From NCBI RefSeq assembly GCF_020400825.1, contig NZ_JAINVH010000033.1, positions 25,589-89,588 of the forward strand: DNA of 64,000 nt. The letters run 5' to 3'. This document shows, one piece after another, positions 35,874 through 43,853 of the stretch. The translations under genes and the position numbers were made by a program. The notes below the pieces were generated by a model. It was not told the origin of the DNA and did no database searches. It saw nothing but the letters and a program-made list of their open reading frames with translations. Position 1 is the stretch's first letter. Every line of letters starts with the position of its first letter. The stretch is from Streptomyces sp. HPF1205. Its GTDB lineage: Bacteria; Actinomycetota; Actinomycetes; Streptomycetales; Streptomycetaceae.

Positions 35874-36491
35874 ATGGACATGAAGCTCGAAGTCGTCGTG
35901 GTGCCGGTGTCGGACGTGGACCGCGCCAAGGACTTCTACACGGGGCTGGGCTGGCGGCTCGACGCGGACGTCGCCACCGGCGAGGACTTCCGGGTGGTGC
36001 AGGTGACGCCGCCGGGATCGCCGGCGTCGGTCATCTTCGGCACCTCGGTCACCACCCAGGAGCCGGGCTCCGCGCAGGGCCTGCAGTTGGTCGTCACCGA
36101 CATCGAGGCCGCGCACGAGGAACTGGAACGCCTCGGCGCCGGGCCGAGCGGGGTGTTCCACGACGCCGGCGGCGTCTTCCACCACGCCGGGACCGACGGG
36201 CGGGTGCCGGGGCCGGATCCGCGGCGCAACAGCTACGGCTCGTTCCTGTCGTTCAGCGACCCGGACGGCAACGGCTGGATCCTGCAGGAGATCACCACCC
36301 GGCTGCCGGGACGGCTGGACGGCACGACCACGTCCTACGCCTCGGCCGAGGACCTGGCGGCCGCGCTGGGCCGCGCCGCGGCCGCGCACGGCGAGCACGA
36401 GGCACGCGTCGGCGCGGAGGATCCGCAGTGGCCGGATTGGTACGCGCGGTACATGGTCGCCGAGCAGGCCGGCACCGAGCTGCCCTCGTAG
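35874..36491 (+). CDS. VOC/glyoxalase family protein
   Basis: 205 residues from ATG 35874, with GGAGAAG just ahead. It has the beta-alpha-beta-beta-beta pattern: VVVVPVSDVDRAKDFYTGLGW at the N-terminus, ASVIFGT, LQLVVTDIEAAHEEL, SFLSFSDPDGNGWILQE with the metal-binding Glu. The C-terminal 50 residues are an added helix with QWPDWYARYM, a segment seen in many actinobacterial VOC proteins fused to a small domain. It is cytoplasmic and likely an isomerase, dioxygenase or resistance-type binder; the substrate is unknown. Confidence 0.88.
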   Translation: MDMKLEVVVVPVSDVDRAKDFYTGLGWRLDADVATGEDFRVVQVTPPGSPASVIFGTSVTTQEPGSAQGLQLVVTDIEAAHEELERLGAGPSGVFHDAGGVFHHAGTDGRVPGPDPRRNSYGSFLSFSDPDGNGWILQEITTRLPGRLDGTTTSYASAEDLAAALGRAAAAHGEHEARVGAEDPQWPDWYARYMVAEQAGTELPS

Positions 36492-36576
36492 CCGTCCCGG
36501 CCCCCACCACCGGCCCCCACCACCGGCCCCCGCCACCTGCACCCGGCGCCCCCGGCCGGCCCTCACCCTCGCCCGG

Positions 36577-36599
36577 CCGCCGCGCCCCTTGCGCGGCGG
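36577..36599 (+). terminator. hairpin terminator of the VOC gene
   Basis: Perfect 9-bp stem, CCGCCGCGC at 36577-36585 and GCGCGGCGG at 36591-36599, loop CCCTT, about 85 bases past the VOC stop. Confidence 0.65.
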
Positions 36600-36772
36600 C
36601 GATCGCCCGGCCGCCGCCGTGGCCGCGGGGGCCCGCACAGGGTGCTTTTTCCGCCATGTACGCGGCCGGTCCGGGTGTAGCATCGCCGCAGAAAGCCCCT
36701 CGTAGGGGTCCTGGTCGCGTGCCGGTGCGGTGCGGTGTCGAGCCGGGTTCTCCGGCCGGTCGGGTGGTGGGG

Positions 36773-39538
36773 ATGGCACTGGACGCTGCGGGGCCGAGAC
36801 TGCGGGGAAGACGCGCCGAACGCCAGGCCCTCGACCGGCTGCTGTCGGGCGCGCGGGCCGGGCGGAGCCAGGTCCTGGCCGTGACCGGCGAGGCAGGGGT
36901 GGGCAAGACCGTCCTGCTCGACGATCTCGCCGAACGCGCGAAAGACTTCCAGATCCTGCGCGGCGCGGGCGTCGAGTCCGAGATGGAACTGGTGTTCGCG
37001 GGACTGCACCAGCTGTGCGCCCCGCTGCTCGGCCGCCTGGACCGGCTGCCCGCACCGCAGCGCGAGGCCCTGGCGACGGCGTTCGGCCTGAACGCCGGGG
37101 AACCGCCCAGCCGCTTCCTCGTCGGCCTCGCGACGCTGAGCCTGCTGGCGGAGACCGCCGAGGAGCGGCCCCTGCTCTGCCTGATCGACGACATGCAATG
37201 GCTCGACCAGGCCTCGGCGCTCACCCTCGTCTTCATCGCCCGGCGGCTGCTCGCCGAGCCGATCGCGTTCGTCTTCGCCACCCGCCCGGGCGAGGGCGCG
37301 GAGGATCTGCACGGGCTCCCCGAACTCACGGTCGGCGGCCTCGGCGAGTCCGACGCCCGCGCCCTGGTGACGGCGTCGCTGCACAGCCCGCTGGACAAGG
37401 TGGTGCTGGACCAGATCATCGCCGAGAGTCAGGGCAATCCCCTCGCGCTGCTGGCGATGGCCGCCGCGTGGAACCCGGCCGAGGCCGCCGGGGGATTCGC
37501 CCTGCTCGACACCATGCGGCCCGTACACCGGATGGAGCAGATCTTCGTGGCGCAACTGCGGCAGCTGCCCGAGCAGTCACAGCAGCTGCTGGTCACCGCG
37601 GCCGCCGAGCCGACCGGCGACCCCCGGCTGCTGTGGCGGGCCGCGGCGGACCAGGGGATCGACGTCGACATGGCCGCTCCGGCCGAAGCGGCGGGCCTGA
37701 TCGAGTTCGGCCTGCGCGTCCGGTTCCGGCATCCGCTCGTGCGCTCGGCGGCGTACCGGCACGCCTCGCCCGATCGGCGGCGGCGCGCGCACCGGGCCCT
37801 CGCGTCGGCGACCGACGCGAGGCTGGACCCGGACCGGCGCGCGTGGCACCGCGCCCAGGCGGCGACGGAGCCCGACGAGAGCGTGGCGGCCGAACTCGAA
37901 CGGTCGGCCGGACGCGCCCAGGCCCGCGGCGGGCTGGCCGCGGCCGCCGCCTTCCTCGAACACGCGGTCGCCGTCACCCCCGAGCGGCCGCGCCAGGTGG
38001 CCCGGGCGCTGGCCGCCGCCCAGGCCAAGCTCCAGGCGGGCGCGTCGGGGGACGCCATGGCGCTGCTCGCGGTGGCGCGGACCGGGCCGCTCGACGAGCT
38101 GCAGGAGGCGACCGTGGACCTGCTCCGCGGGCAGCTCGCGTTCGGCTCGCCCAACGGCCAGGACGCGCCGCCGCTGCTGCTGTCGGCCGCGCGGCGGATG
38201 GAGGGGCTCCGGCCGGCCGTCGCGCGTGACACCTACCTGGACGCCTTCGCCGCGGCCCTGTTCGTCGGCCGCCTCGGACGTGACGTCGGCGTGACGCAGA
38301 TCGCGGCGGCCGCGGCCCGCTCGCCCAGGTCCGGCGCGGAGCCGCCCGATCTGCTGCTCGACGGCCTGACGGCGGTGTTCGCCGACGGCTACCAGGCCGG
38401 GGCGGCGCGGCTGAAACGCGCGGTGGCCGCCTTCCGCGACGGCGACATGGCGCCGGCCGACGCGATCCGCCGGCTCTGGCTCGCCACCCACGCGGCGCAC
38501 GACCTGTGGGACGACGACAGCTGGAAGGTGCTGTCCGAGCGTCACGTCGACCTCGCCCGGAAGGCGGGGGCGCTCGCGATCCTGCCCATCGCGCTCAGCG
38601 CCCGCATCGGGCTGCACCTGTTCGCCGGTGAGCTCACGCTGGCCGCGACGCTGGTGGAGGAGGCCGACGCGGTGACCGAGTCCACCGGCAGCCGGCTGCC
38701 GGCGTACGGGGCCGCCGCGCTGGCGGCCTGGCGGGGCAGCGAGGCGGAGGCCGCCCCGCTCATCGAGGCCGCTGCCGAGGGCGCCGTCAAGCGCGGCGAG
38801 GGCCTCGGCCTGGCCATCGTGCTGCACGCCCAGGCCGTGCTCTACAACGGCCTCGGCCGCTACGACGACGCCATGAAGTCCGCCCAGCAGGCCGCCGCCC
38901 ACGGTCAGGAACTCGCCTTCGCCACCTGGTCGCTGGCGCAGCTCGTCGAGGCCGCCGTCCGGTGCGAGCAGTACGAGGCGGGCGCCGACGCCTTCGAGCG
39001 CCTCGCCCGCACCACGCGCCCGAGCGGTACCGACTGGGCGCTCGGTGTCGAGGCCCGTTCCCGCGCGCTGCTGGCCGACGACGACGCGGACCTCCACTTC
39101 CGCACGGCGATCGACCACCTGGGCCGGACCCGGCTGCCGATGGAACTCGCCCGCGCCAAGCTCCTGTACGGCGAATGGCTGCGCCGGCAGCGCCGCAGGA
39201 CCGAGGCACGCGAATGGCTGCGCACCGCCTACGCGGCGTTTTCGGCGATGGGCGCCGAGGCGTTCGCCGAGCGCGCCCGGCGCGAACTGCTCGCGGCCGG
39301 CCAGGCGGTGACCGCGCACCGAAGGGGGACGGCCGAGAAGCTGACCGCGCAGGAGGCCCAGATCGCCCGGCTCGCGGCCGGCGGGCGGACGAATCCCGAG
39401 ATCGCCGCCGAGCTGTTCCTCAGCCCGCGCACCGTCGAATGGCACCTGCGCAAGATCTTCGCCAAGCTCGGGGTCGGCTCGCGCCGCAAACTGCGCGACG
39501 CCCTCCCCGACGAGCTGCGCTCCGCCGCCGGTCACTGA
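36773..39538 (+). CDS. LAL-type LuxR family transcriptional regulator 3
   Basis: 921 residues from ATG 36773. Two GTG codons just upstream (36764, 36767) are alternatives, and the ribosome site is weak. A possible -10 box TAGCAT lies at 36678-36683. Walker A GEAGVGKT is at about residues 39-46 and Walker B LCLIDDMQWLD at about 135-145. The family segments ESQGNPLALL and RHPLVRSAAYR are present. The TPR-like middle ends in KLLYGEWLRRQRRR. The LuxR helix-turn-helix is at the C-terminus: LTAQEAQIARLAAGG, then VEWHLRKIFAKLGVGSRRKL. It starts the five-LAL cluster and is closest to regulators 5 and 7. Confidence 0.9.
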   Translation: MALDAAGPRLRGRRAERQALDRLLSGARAGRSQVLAVTGEAGVGKTVLLDDLAERAKDFQILRGAGVESEMELVFAGLHQLCAPLLGRLDRLPAPQREALATAFGLNAGEPPSRFLVGLATLSLLAETAEERPLLCLIDDMQWLDQASALTLVFIARRLLAEPIAFVFATRPGEGAEDLHGLPELTVGGLGESDARALVTASLHSPLDKVVLDQIIAESQGNPLALLAMAAAWNPAEAAGGFALLDTMRPVHRMEQIFVAQLRQLPEQSQQLLVTAAAEPTGDPRLLWRAAADQGIDVDMAAPAEAAGLIEFGLRVRFRHPLVRSAAYRHASPDRRRRAHRALASATDARLDPDRRAWHRAQAATEPDESVAAELERSAGRAQARGGLAAAAAFLEHAVAVTPERPRQVARALAAAQAKLQAGASGDAMALLAVARTGPLDELQEATVDLLRGQLAFGSPNGQDAPPLLLSAARRMEGLRPAVARDTYLDAFAAALFVGRLGRDVGVTQIAAAAARSPRSGAEPPDLLLDGLTAVFADGYQAGAARLKRAVAAFRDGDMAPADAIRRLWLATHAAHDLWDDDSWKVLSERHVDLARKAGALAILPIALSARIGLHLFAGELTLAATLVEEADAVTESTGSRLPAYGAAALAAWRGSEAEAAPLIEAAAEGAVKRGEGLGLAIVLHAQAVLYNGLGRYDDAMKSAQQAAAHGQELAFATWSLAQLVEAAVRCEQYEAGADAFERLARTTRPSGTDWALGVEARSRALLADDDADLHFRTAIDHLGRTRLPMELARAKLLYGEWLRRQRRRTEAREWLRTAYAAFSAMGAEAFAERARRELLAAGQAVTAHRRGTAEKLTAQEAQIARLAAGGRTNPEIAAELFLSPRTVEWHLRKIFAKLGVGSRRKLRDALPDELRSAAGH

Positions 39539-39815
39539 CCCCCGGCCCACCGTCCACTAGCCCGTGCCCCCGGGTCGGCCCGTACCCCCGGGCGGGCCCG
39601 GCGACCTGGGCCGATACGGCTCCGCCCGCGTACCGGCCGGGCGACTCGTACCACGTGCCCAGTACGGGGCCAGGGGGTTCAACCGGTTCGCCCAGGGTGC
39701 CCGGCTGCCACTGTGGAACACGGGACGGTCGGACGTGAGCCGGAGCGCCGCGGACGAGGGTCGCGCGGCCGTGGGCGCGCGTTCGTCTCATCCGGAGCGG
39801 GGAGAGGAGGACACG

Positions 39816-42635
39816 GTGGACCTGGGCCCGGTCTCGCGCAGTACGGCCGAGGGACTGGTCGGGCGCGACGAGGAGGTACGGCTGCTCCGGTCGTTCGTCG
39901 GCGAGGTGGCCGACGGCGGCGGGGCCATGGTGGTGTCGGGGGAGCCCGGCGTGGGCAAGTCCGCCCTCCTGGAGGTCGCGGCCGAGGCCGCGGCGCGGGC
40001 GGGTGCGCTCGTACTGCGCTTCGGCGGCGTCGAGTACCTGACGGATCTGAGCTTCGCCGGCCTGGCCCGTGTCTTCGAGCCGCTGCGCCGGGAGATCGAC
40101 GCGCTCGGCCCGCCCCACCGCGACGCGCTGCTGGTGGCCCTGGGCATCACCGAGGGCACGGTGCCGGACCGCCTGACGGTCTACGGCGCGGCCCTCGCCC
40201 TGCTGCGCCGGGCCGCGCTCACCCGTCCCGTGCTGCTGATCGTGGACGACCTGCAATGGGTCGACCGGGCCAGCGCGGAGGTGCTGATGTTCGCCGCGCG
40301 CAGGCTCGGCGGCAGCCGCGTGGGCTTCCTAGGCGGCTCGCCGTCCGGATACGAGACGGTGGTCGACTCGGCGAACCTGCCCCGGCTCGCCGTCCGCCCG
40401 CTGGACGGGAAGGCGGCGGCCCAGCTGGTCGGCACCCGCTTCCCGATGCTGGCCGCGCGGGACACGCAGCGGGTCCTGGCGCAGGCCCAGGGCAATCCCC
40501 TGGCCCTGCTGGAGCTGCCGGGCTCGATCGCCGTCTCGCGGCAGGCGGGCGCGGGCACCCGCGCCGACGTGCTGCCGCTCAGCCGCCGCCTGCAGGACCT
40601 GTACGCCTCACAGGTGGCGCGGCTGCCCGAGCGCACCCGGCGGCTGCTGCTCCTGGCCGCGCTGGAAGGCGGCGGCGACCTGCCGGTGCTGCAGGCGTGC
40701 GCCCCCGGCGAGGACGTCCTCGCCGTTCTCGCCCCGGCGGAGCTGGCGCAGGTGGTGCGGATCGAGAACCGCGGACTCGGGCGCCTGGTCTTCCGGCACC
40801 CGCTGGTCCGCGCGACCGTCGTGTCGGGCGCGACCAGCGGGCAGCGTGCCGCGGCGCACCGCGTCCTGGCGCGGGCGCTGGCCGCCGAGCCCGATCGCCG
40901 CGCCTGGCACCTGGCCGAGGCGGCACCCGATCCCGACGAGGAGGTGGCGGCGCTCCTGGAGCGGTCCGCCCTGCGGATCCGCAGGCGCGGTGACGCCGCC
41001 GGTTCGTTCAACGCCCTCGTACGGGCCGCCGACCTCAGCCCCGGACCGGCCGACCGCAGCAGGCGCCTGGCCGAAGCCGCGTGCGTGGGCACGGAGGTCG
41101 CCGGTGAACTGCGCGCGTCGGCGCGGCTGCTCGTGGAGGCCCGCCGCGCCGACCCGGACCTGCGGGGATCGCTGCCGGCCGCCGTCGCGGCCTCGCACGT
41201 GCTGCTGAACCGCGACGGCGACGTCAACGCGGCGCACCGGCTGCTCGTCCGCGCGCTGACCACCGGCGCCGGCCGGGCCGGCCGCTCCGGCGGCGGCGAC
41301 CGCGCGATCCTGGACGCCGTACGCACCCTGCACAGGACGTGCGTCTGCGCCGGCCGGCCGGAACTCTGGGACGGCTTCCGCACGGCCGTCGGTCACCTGG
41401 ACGTGCCGCTGCCGCCCCGCGTGAAGCTGCTCGTCGACGTGTACGCCGACCCGGCCCGCGCCCGCCCCGACGCCCTCGGCCGGCTCGACGCGGAGATCCA
41501 CGACCTGCACCACGAGCCCGACCCGACCTGGATCGAGCGGATCGGGGTGACGGCACTGGTCGTGGACCGCGCGACCGGGTGCCGCGCCGCTCTGTGGCGC
41601 GTCGTCGGCGACGGCCGCGACGGGGGAGCGGTCGCCTCCGCGCTCATCGCGCTGACGGTGCTGTGCCTGGACGACTTCCTCACCGGCCAGTGGGACGAGT
41701 GCGCCCGCCTGACCGACGAGGGGACGGCGCTGGCCGAGTCCCACGGGTACGAGCTGATGACCCATCAGTTCCGCATGGCCGGGGCCCTGCTGGCCGGTGC
41801 GCGGGGCGAGGACCGCACGGCGCGGAGACTGGTCCGGGACACCACCGCGTGGGCGGCGCCCCGCGGCGCCCGCGCCGTCGAGCACCTCGCCCGGTACGCC
41901 TCGGCACTGTCCGCCCTGGGCCGCGGCGACTACGAGGAGGCGTACGCCGGCGCGTCGGCGATCAGTCCGCCCGGGGTGCTGGCCCCCCATGCCCAGGTGG
42001 CGCTGTGGGCGGCCATGGACCTCGTGGAAGCCGCCGTCCGCACCGGACGTACGGCCGAGGCGCGGGCCCACGCGGCGGCGATGCGGGAGACGGGCCTGCC
42101 CGGCATCTCCCCCCGCCTGGCACTGGTCACCGCCGGCGCGGCCGCCATGGCTGCCGGCGACGACCGGGCGGGCCCGCTCTTCGAGGAGGCCCTCGCCGTT
42201 CCGGACGCCGAACGCTGGCCCTTCGACCTCGCCCGCATACGCCTGGCCTACAGCGAGCACCTGCGCCGCGCACGCGCGGTGAAGGAGTCCAGGGTGCACC
42301 TGGACGCGGCCCTCGACACCTTCCGCCACCTCGGGGCCGGCCCCTGGGCCGCGCGGGCCGCCGAAGGGCTGCGGGCGACCGGCCGCACCACGGCGTGGGC
42401 GGGCCGCGGCCCGCGGGCCGACCCGCTCACCGCGCAGGAACACCGGATCGCCGTCCTGGCCGCCTCGGGCCTGACCAACAGGCAGATCGGCGAGAAACTC
42501 TTCCTCTCCCACCGGACGGTGGCGGCCCACCTGTACCGGATCTACCCCAAGCTCGGTGTGTCCTCCCGGGTCACCCTCGGCGAAGCGCTCACCGCGCTGC
42601 CGCCGCACGCGGCCCGGTGCGCGACCGGGAACTGA
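39816..42635 (+). CDS. LAL-type LuxR family transcriptional regulator 4
   Basis: 939 residues from GTG 39816, chosen over earlier in-frame starts because GGAGAGGAGG (39801-39810) lies 5 bases ahead. Walker A GEPGVGKS is at about residues 42-49 and Walker B LIVDDLQWVDR at about 142-152. Later segments WPFDLARIRLAYSEHLRRAR and ALWAAMDLVEAAVRTGR are shared closely with regulator 6 but not with the other five. The DNA-binding end reads LTAQEHRIAVLAASGLTNRQIG, then HRTVAAHLYRIYPKLGVSSR, where TVAAHL replaces the TVEWHL of the other group. The paralogue pair with regulator 6 suggests duplication inside this cluster. Confidence 0.9.
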   Translation: MDLGPVSRSTAEGLVGRDEEVRLLRSFVGEVADGGGAMVVSGEPGVGKSALLEVAAEAAARAGALVLRFGGVEYLTDLSFAGLARVFEPLRREIDALGPPHRDALLVALGITEGTVPDRLTVYGAALALLRRAALTRPVLLIVDDLQWVDRASAEVLMFAARRLGGSRVGFLGGSPSGYETVVDSANLPRLAVRPLDGKAAAQLVGTRFPMLAARDTQRVLAQAQGNPLALLELPGSIAVSRQAGAGTRADVLPLSRRLQDLYASQVARLPERTRRLLLLAALEGGGDLPVLQACAPGEDVLAVLAPAELAQVVRIENRGLGRLVFRHPLVRATVVSGATSGQRAAAHRVLARALAAEPDRRAWHLAEAAPDPDEEVAALLERSALRIRRRGDAAGSFNALVRAADLSPGPADRSRRLAEAACVGTEVAGELRASARLLVEARRADPDLRGSLPAAVAASHVLLNRDGDVNAAHRLLVRALTTGAGRAGRSGGGDRAILDAVRTLHRTCVCAGRPELWDGFRTAVGHLDVPLPPRVKLLVDVYADPARARPDALGRLDAEIHDLHHEPDPTWIERIGVTALVVDRATGCRAALWRVVGDGRDGGAVASALIALTVLCLDDFLTGQWDECARLTDEGTALAESHGYELMTHQFRMAGALLAGARGEDRTARRLVRDTTAWAAPRGARAVEHLARYASALSALGRGDYEEAYAGASAISPPGVLAPHAQVALWAAMDLVEAAVRTGRTAEARAHAAAMRETGLPGISPRLALVTAGAAAMAAGDDRAGPLFEEALAVPDAERWPFDLARIRLAYSEHLRRARAVKESRVHLDAALDTFRHLGAGPWAARAAEGLRATGRTTAWAGRGPRADPLTAQEHRIAVLAASGLTNRQIGEKLFLSHRTVAAHLYRIYPKLGVSSRVTLGEALTALPPHAARCATGN

Positions 42636-42640
42636 CCCCG

Positions 42641-42760
42641 GCGGGACCGACCCCGGCGGGACCGGCCGCGGCGAGACCGGCCGCGGCGGGATCGGCCGTG
42701 GCGGGATCGGCCGTGGCGGGATCGGCCGTGGCGGGACCGGTCGCGGCGGAACCGGCCGCG
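42641..42760. repeat. 15-bp tandem repeat, eight units
   Basis: Eight consecutive 15-bp units of GGGATCGGCCGTGGC and close variants, 42641-42760, right after the stop of LAL regulator 4. The three central units are identical. A short frame would give Gly-Arg-Gly repeats, but no credible start exists. Confidence 0.9.
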
Positions 42761-42790
42761 GAGATGCCGCGGACGCGGCCGCACGCGAAA

Positions 42791-42810
42791 GCCGGCCCAC
42801 CCGGGCCGGC
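42791..42810. terminator. hairpin terminator between convergent genes
   Basis: GCCGGCCC at 42791-42798 and GGGCCGGC at 42803-42810, loop ACCC. It lies between LAL regulator 4 (plus) and the SDR gene (minus). A 19-bp direct repeat (42816-42834 and 42843-42861) follows. Confidence 0.6.
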
Positions 42811-42881
42811 CGCCGGACGGTGCGCGTCGGCGCATGAGGCATGACGGTGCGCGTCGGCGCACGAAGCGCATGGGAGCGCGG

Positions 42882-43649
42882 CTACCAGTTCCGTTCGCCG
42901 CCGCGAAGCACGATCTCGTTGATCGCCACCCGCCGGTCGCGCGTCACGGCGTAGCCGATCGCGTCCGCGACGTCCCCGGCACGCAGCGGCTCGGTGCCGT
43001 CCGTCTGCCAGGCGGCGACGTCCGCGGAGGCGTCGCTCACGTGGTCCATGAGTTCCGTGCGCACCGCGCCGGGCCGGACCAGGCCGACCCGCACCCCCTC
43101 CACGATCAGTTCCTGGCGCAGGGACTCACTGAAACTGTGCAGGCCGGACTTGGTCATGTCGTACACGCTGCTCCCCGGCCTGGCGGTCCGGCCGGACGCC
43201 GAGGTGATGTTCACGATGTCGGCGACCTGGCGCGGGGACGTCGCGGCGGCGTCGATCAGGTACGGAACGGCGGCGTGCGTCATGTGCAGGACCGCGGCCA
43301 CGTTGAGCGCGACCATGCGGTCCCATTCCTCGATCCTGGTGTGCAGAGCGGTGCCGAGCAGCATCACCGCCGCGTTGTTGACCAGGATGTCCAGGCGGCC
43401 GAACCGGTTCAGGGTGTCCTGCACGGCCGAGGACGCGCGCCCCGGCTCCGTGATGTCCGCCGCGATGAGGAAGACGTCCCCGCCGAGTGCCGCTATCTCG
43501 TCCGAGACCTGCCGCAGCCGCGCGCCGCGGCGCGCGAGCAGGGCGACGCTGGCGCCTTCCCGGGAGAGCCGGAGGGCGGTCGCGGCGCCGATGCCGCTGC
43601 TGGCGCCCGTCACGAGAGCGACGGCTCCGTCCAACGCCTTCTCCGTCAT
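42882..43649 (-). CDS. SDR family oxidoreductase
   Basis: 255 residues from ATG 43649, preceded by GAGGGAG about 12 bases upstream. SDR motifs: VTGASSGIGAAT, ILVNNAAVM, NITSASG (Ser) and YDMTKSGLHSFS (Tyr, Lys). VRPGAVRTELM follows as in the usual cofactor loop. NAD(P)-dependent and cytoplasmic. It lies between regulators 4 and 5 and could be controlled by either. Substrate unknown. Confidence 0.92.
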   Translation of the reverse strand: MTEKALDGAVALVTGASSGIGAATALRLSREGASVALLARRGARLRQVSDEIAALGGDVFLIAADITEPGRASSAVQDTLNRFGRLDILVNNAAVMLLGTALHTRIEEWDRMVALNVAAVLHMTHAAVPYLIDAAATSPRQVADIVNITSASGRTARPGSSVYDMTKSGLHSFSESLRQELIVEGVRVGLVRPGAVRTELMDHVSDASADVAAWQTDGTEPLRAGDVADAIGYAVTRDRRVAINEIVLRGGERNW

Positions 43650-43818
43650 ACCGACTGAACTCCCTCGCTCCGAAGCCACCAACGTGCCCGCGTGCCCTGG
43701 CCGGCCACCGCACAGGGCGCACACCGGTGAGCCGACCGTGGACTCATGCCCCGGCCATGCGTTCTTCCCACGCGGCGCTCGCCATGGCCCCAGACTTGTC
43801 CGTACGGGGGCCCGCACG

Positions 43819-43839
43819 AACCAGGGAAAGTCCCTGGTT
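43819..43839 (-). terminator. hairpin terminator of LAL regulator 5
   Basis: AACCAGGGA at 43819-43827 and TCCCTGGTT at 43831-43839 with loop AAG, 15 bases past the minus-strand stop of regulator 5. Confidence 0.7.
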
Positions 43840-43853
43840 CCCGGGCGCGCGGG

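Noticed and set aside
42641..42760. Possible CRISPR array
   Set aside because: Units are 15 bp in direct tandem without spacers; no cas genes nearby.
42556..42837. Plus-strand frame with Gly-Arg-Gly repeats after LAL regulator 4
   Set aside because: Starts inside the LAL 4 HTH region and consists of the 15-bp repeat; no ribosome site.
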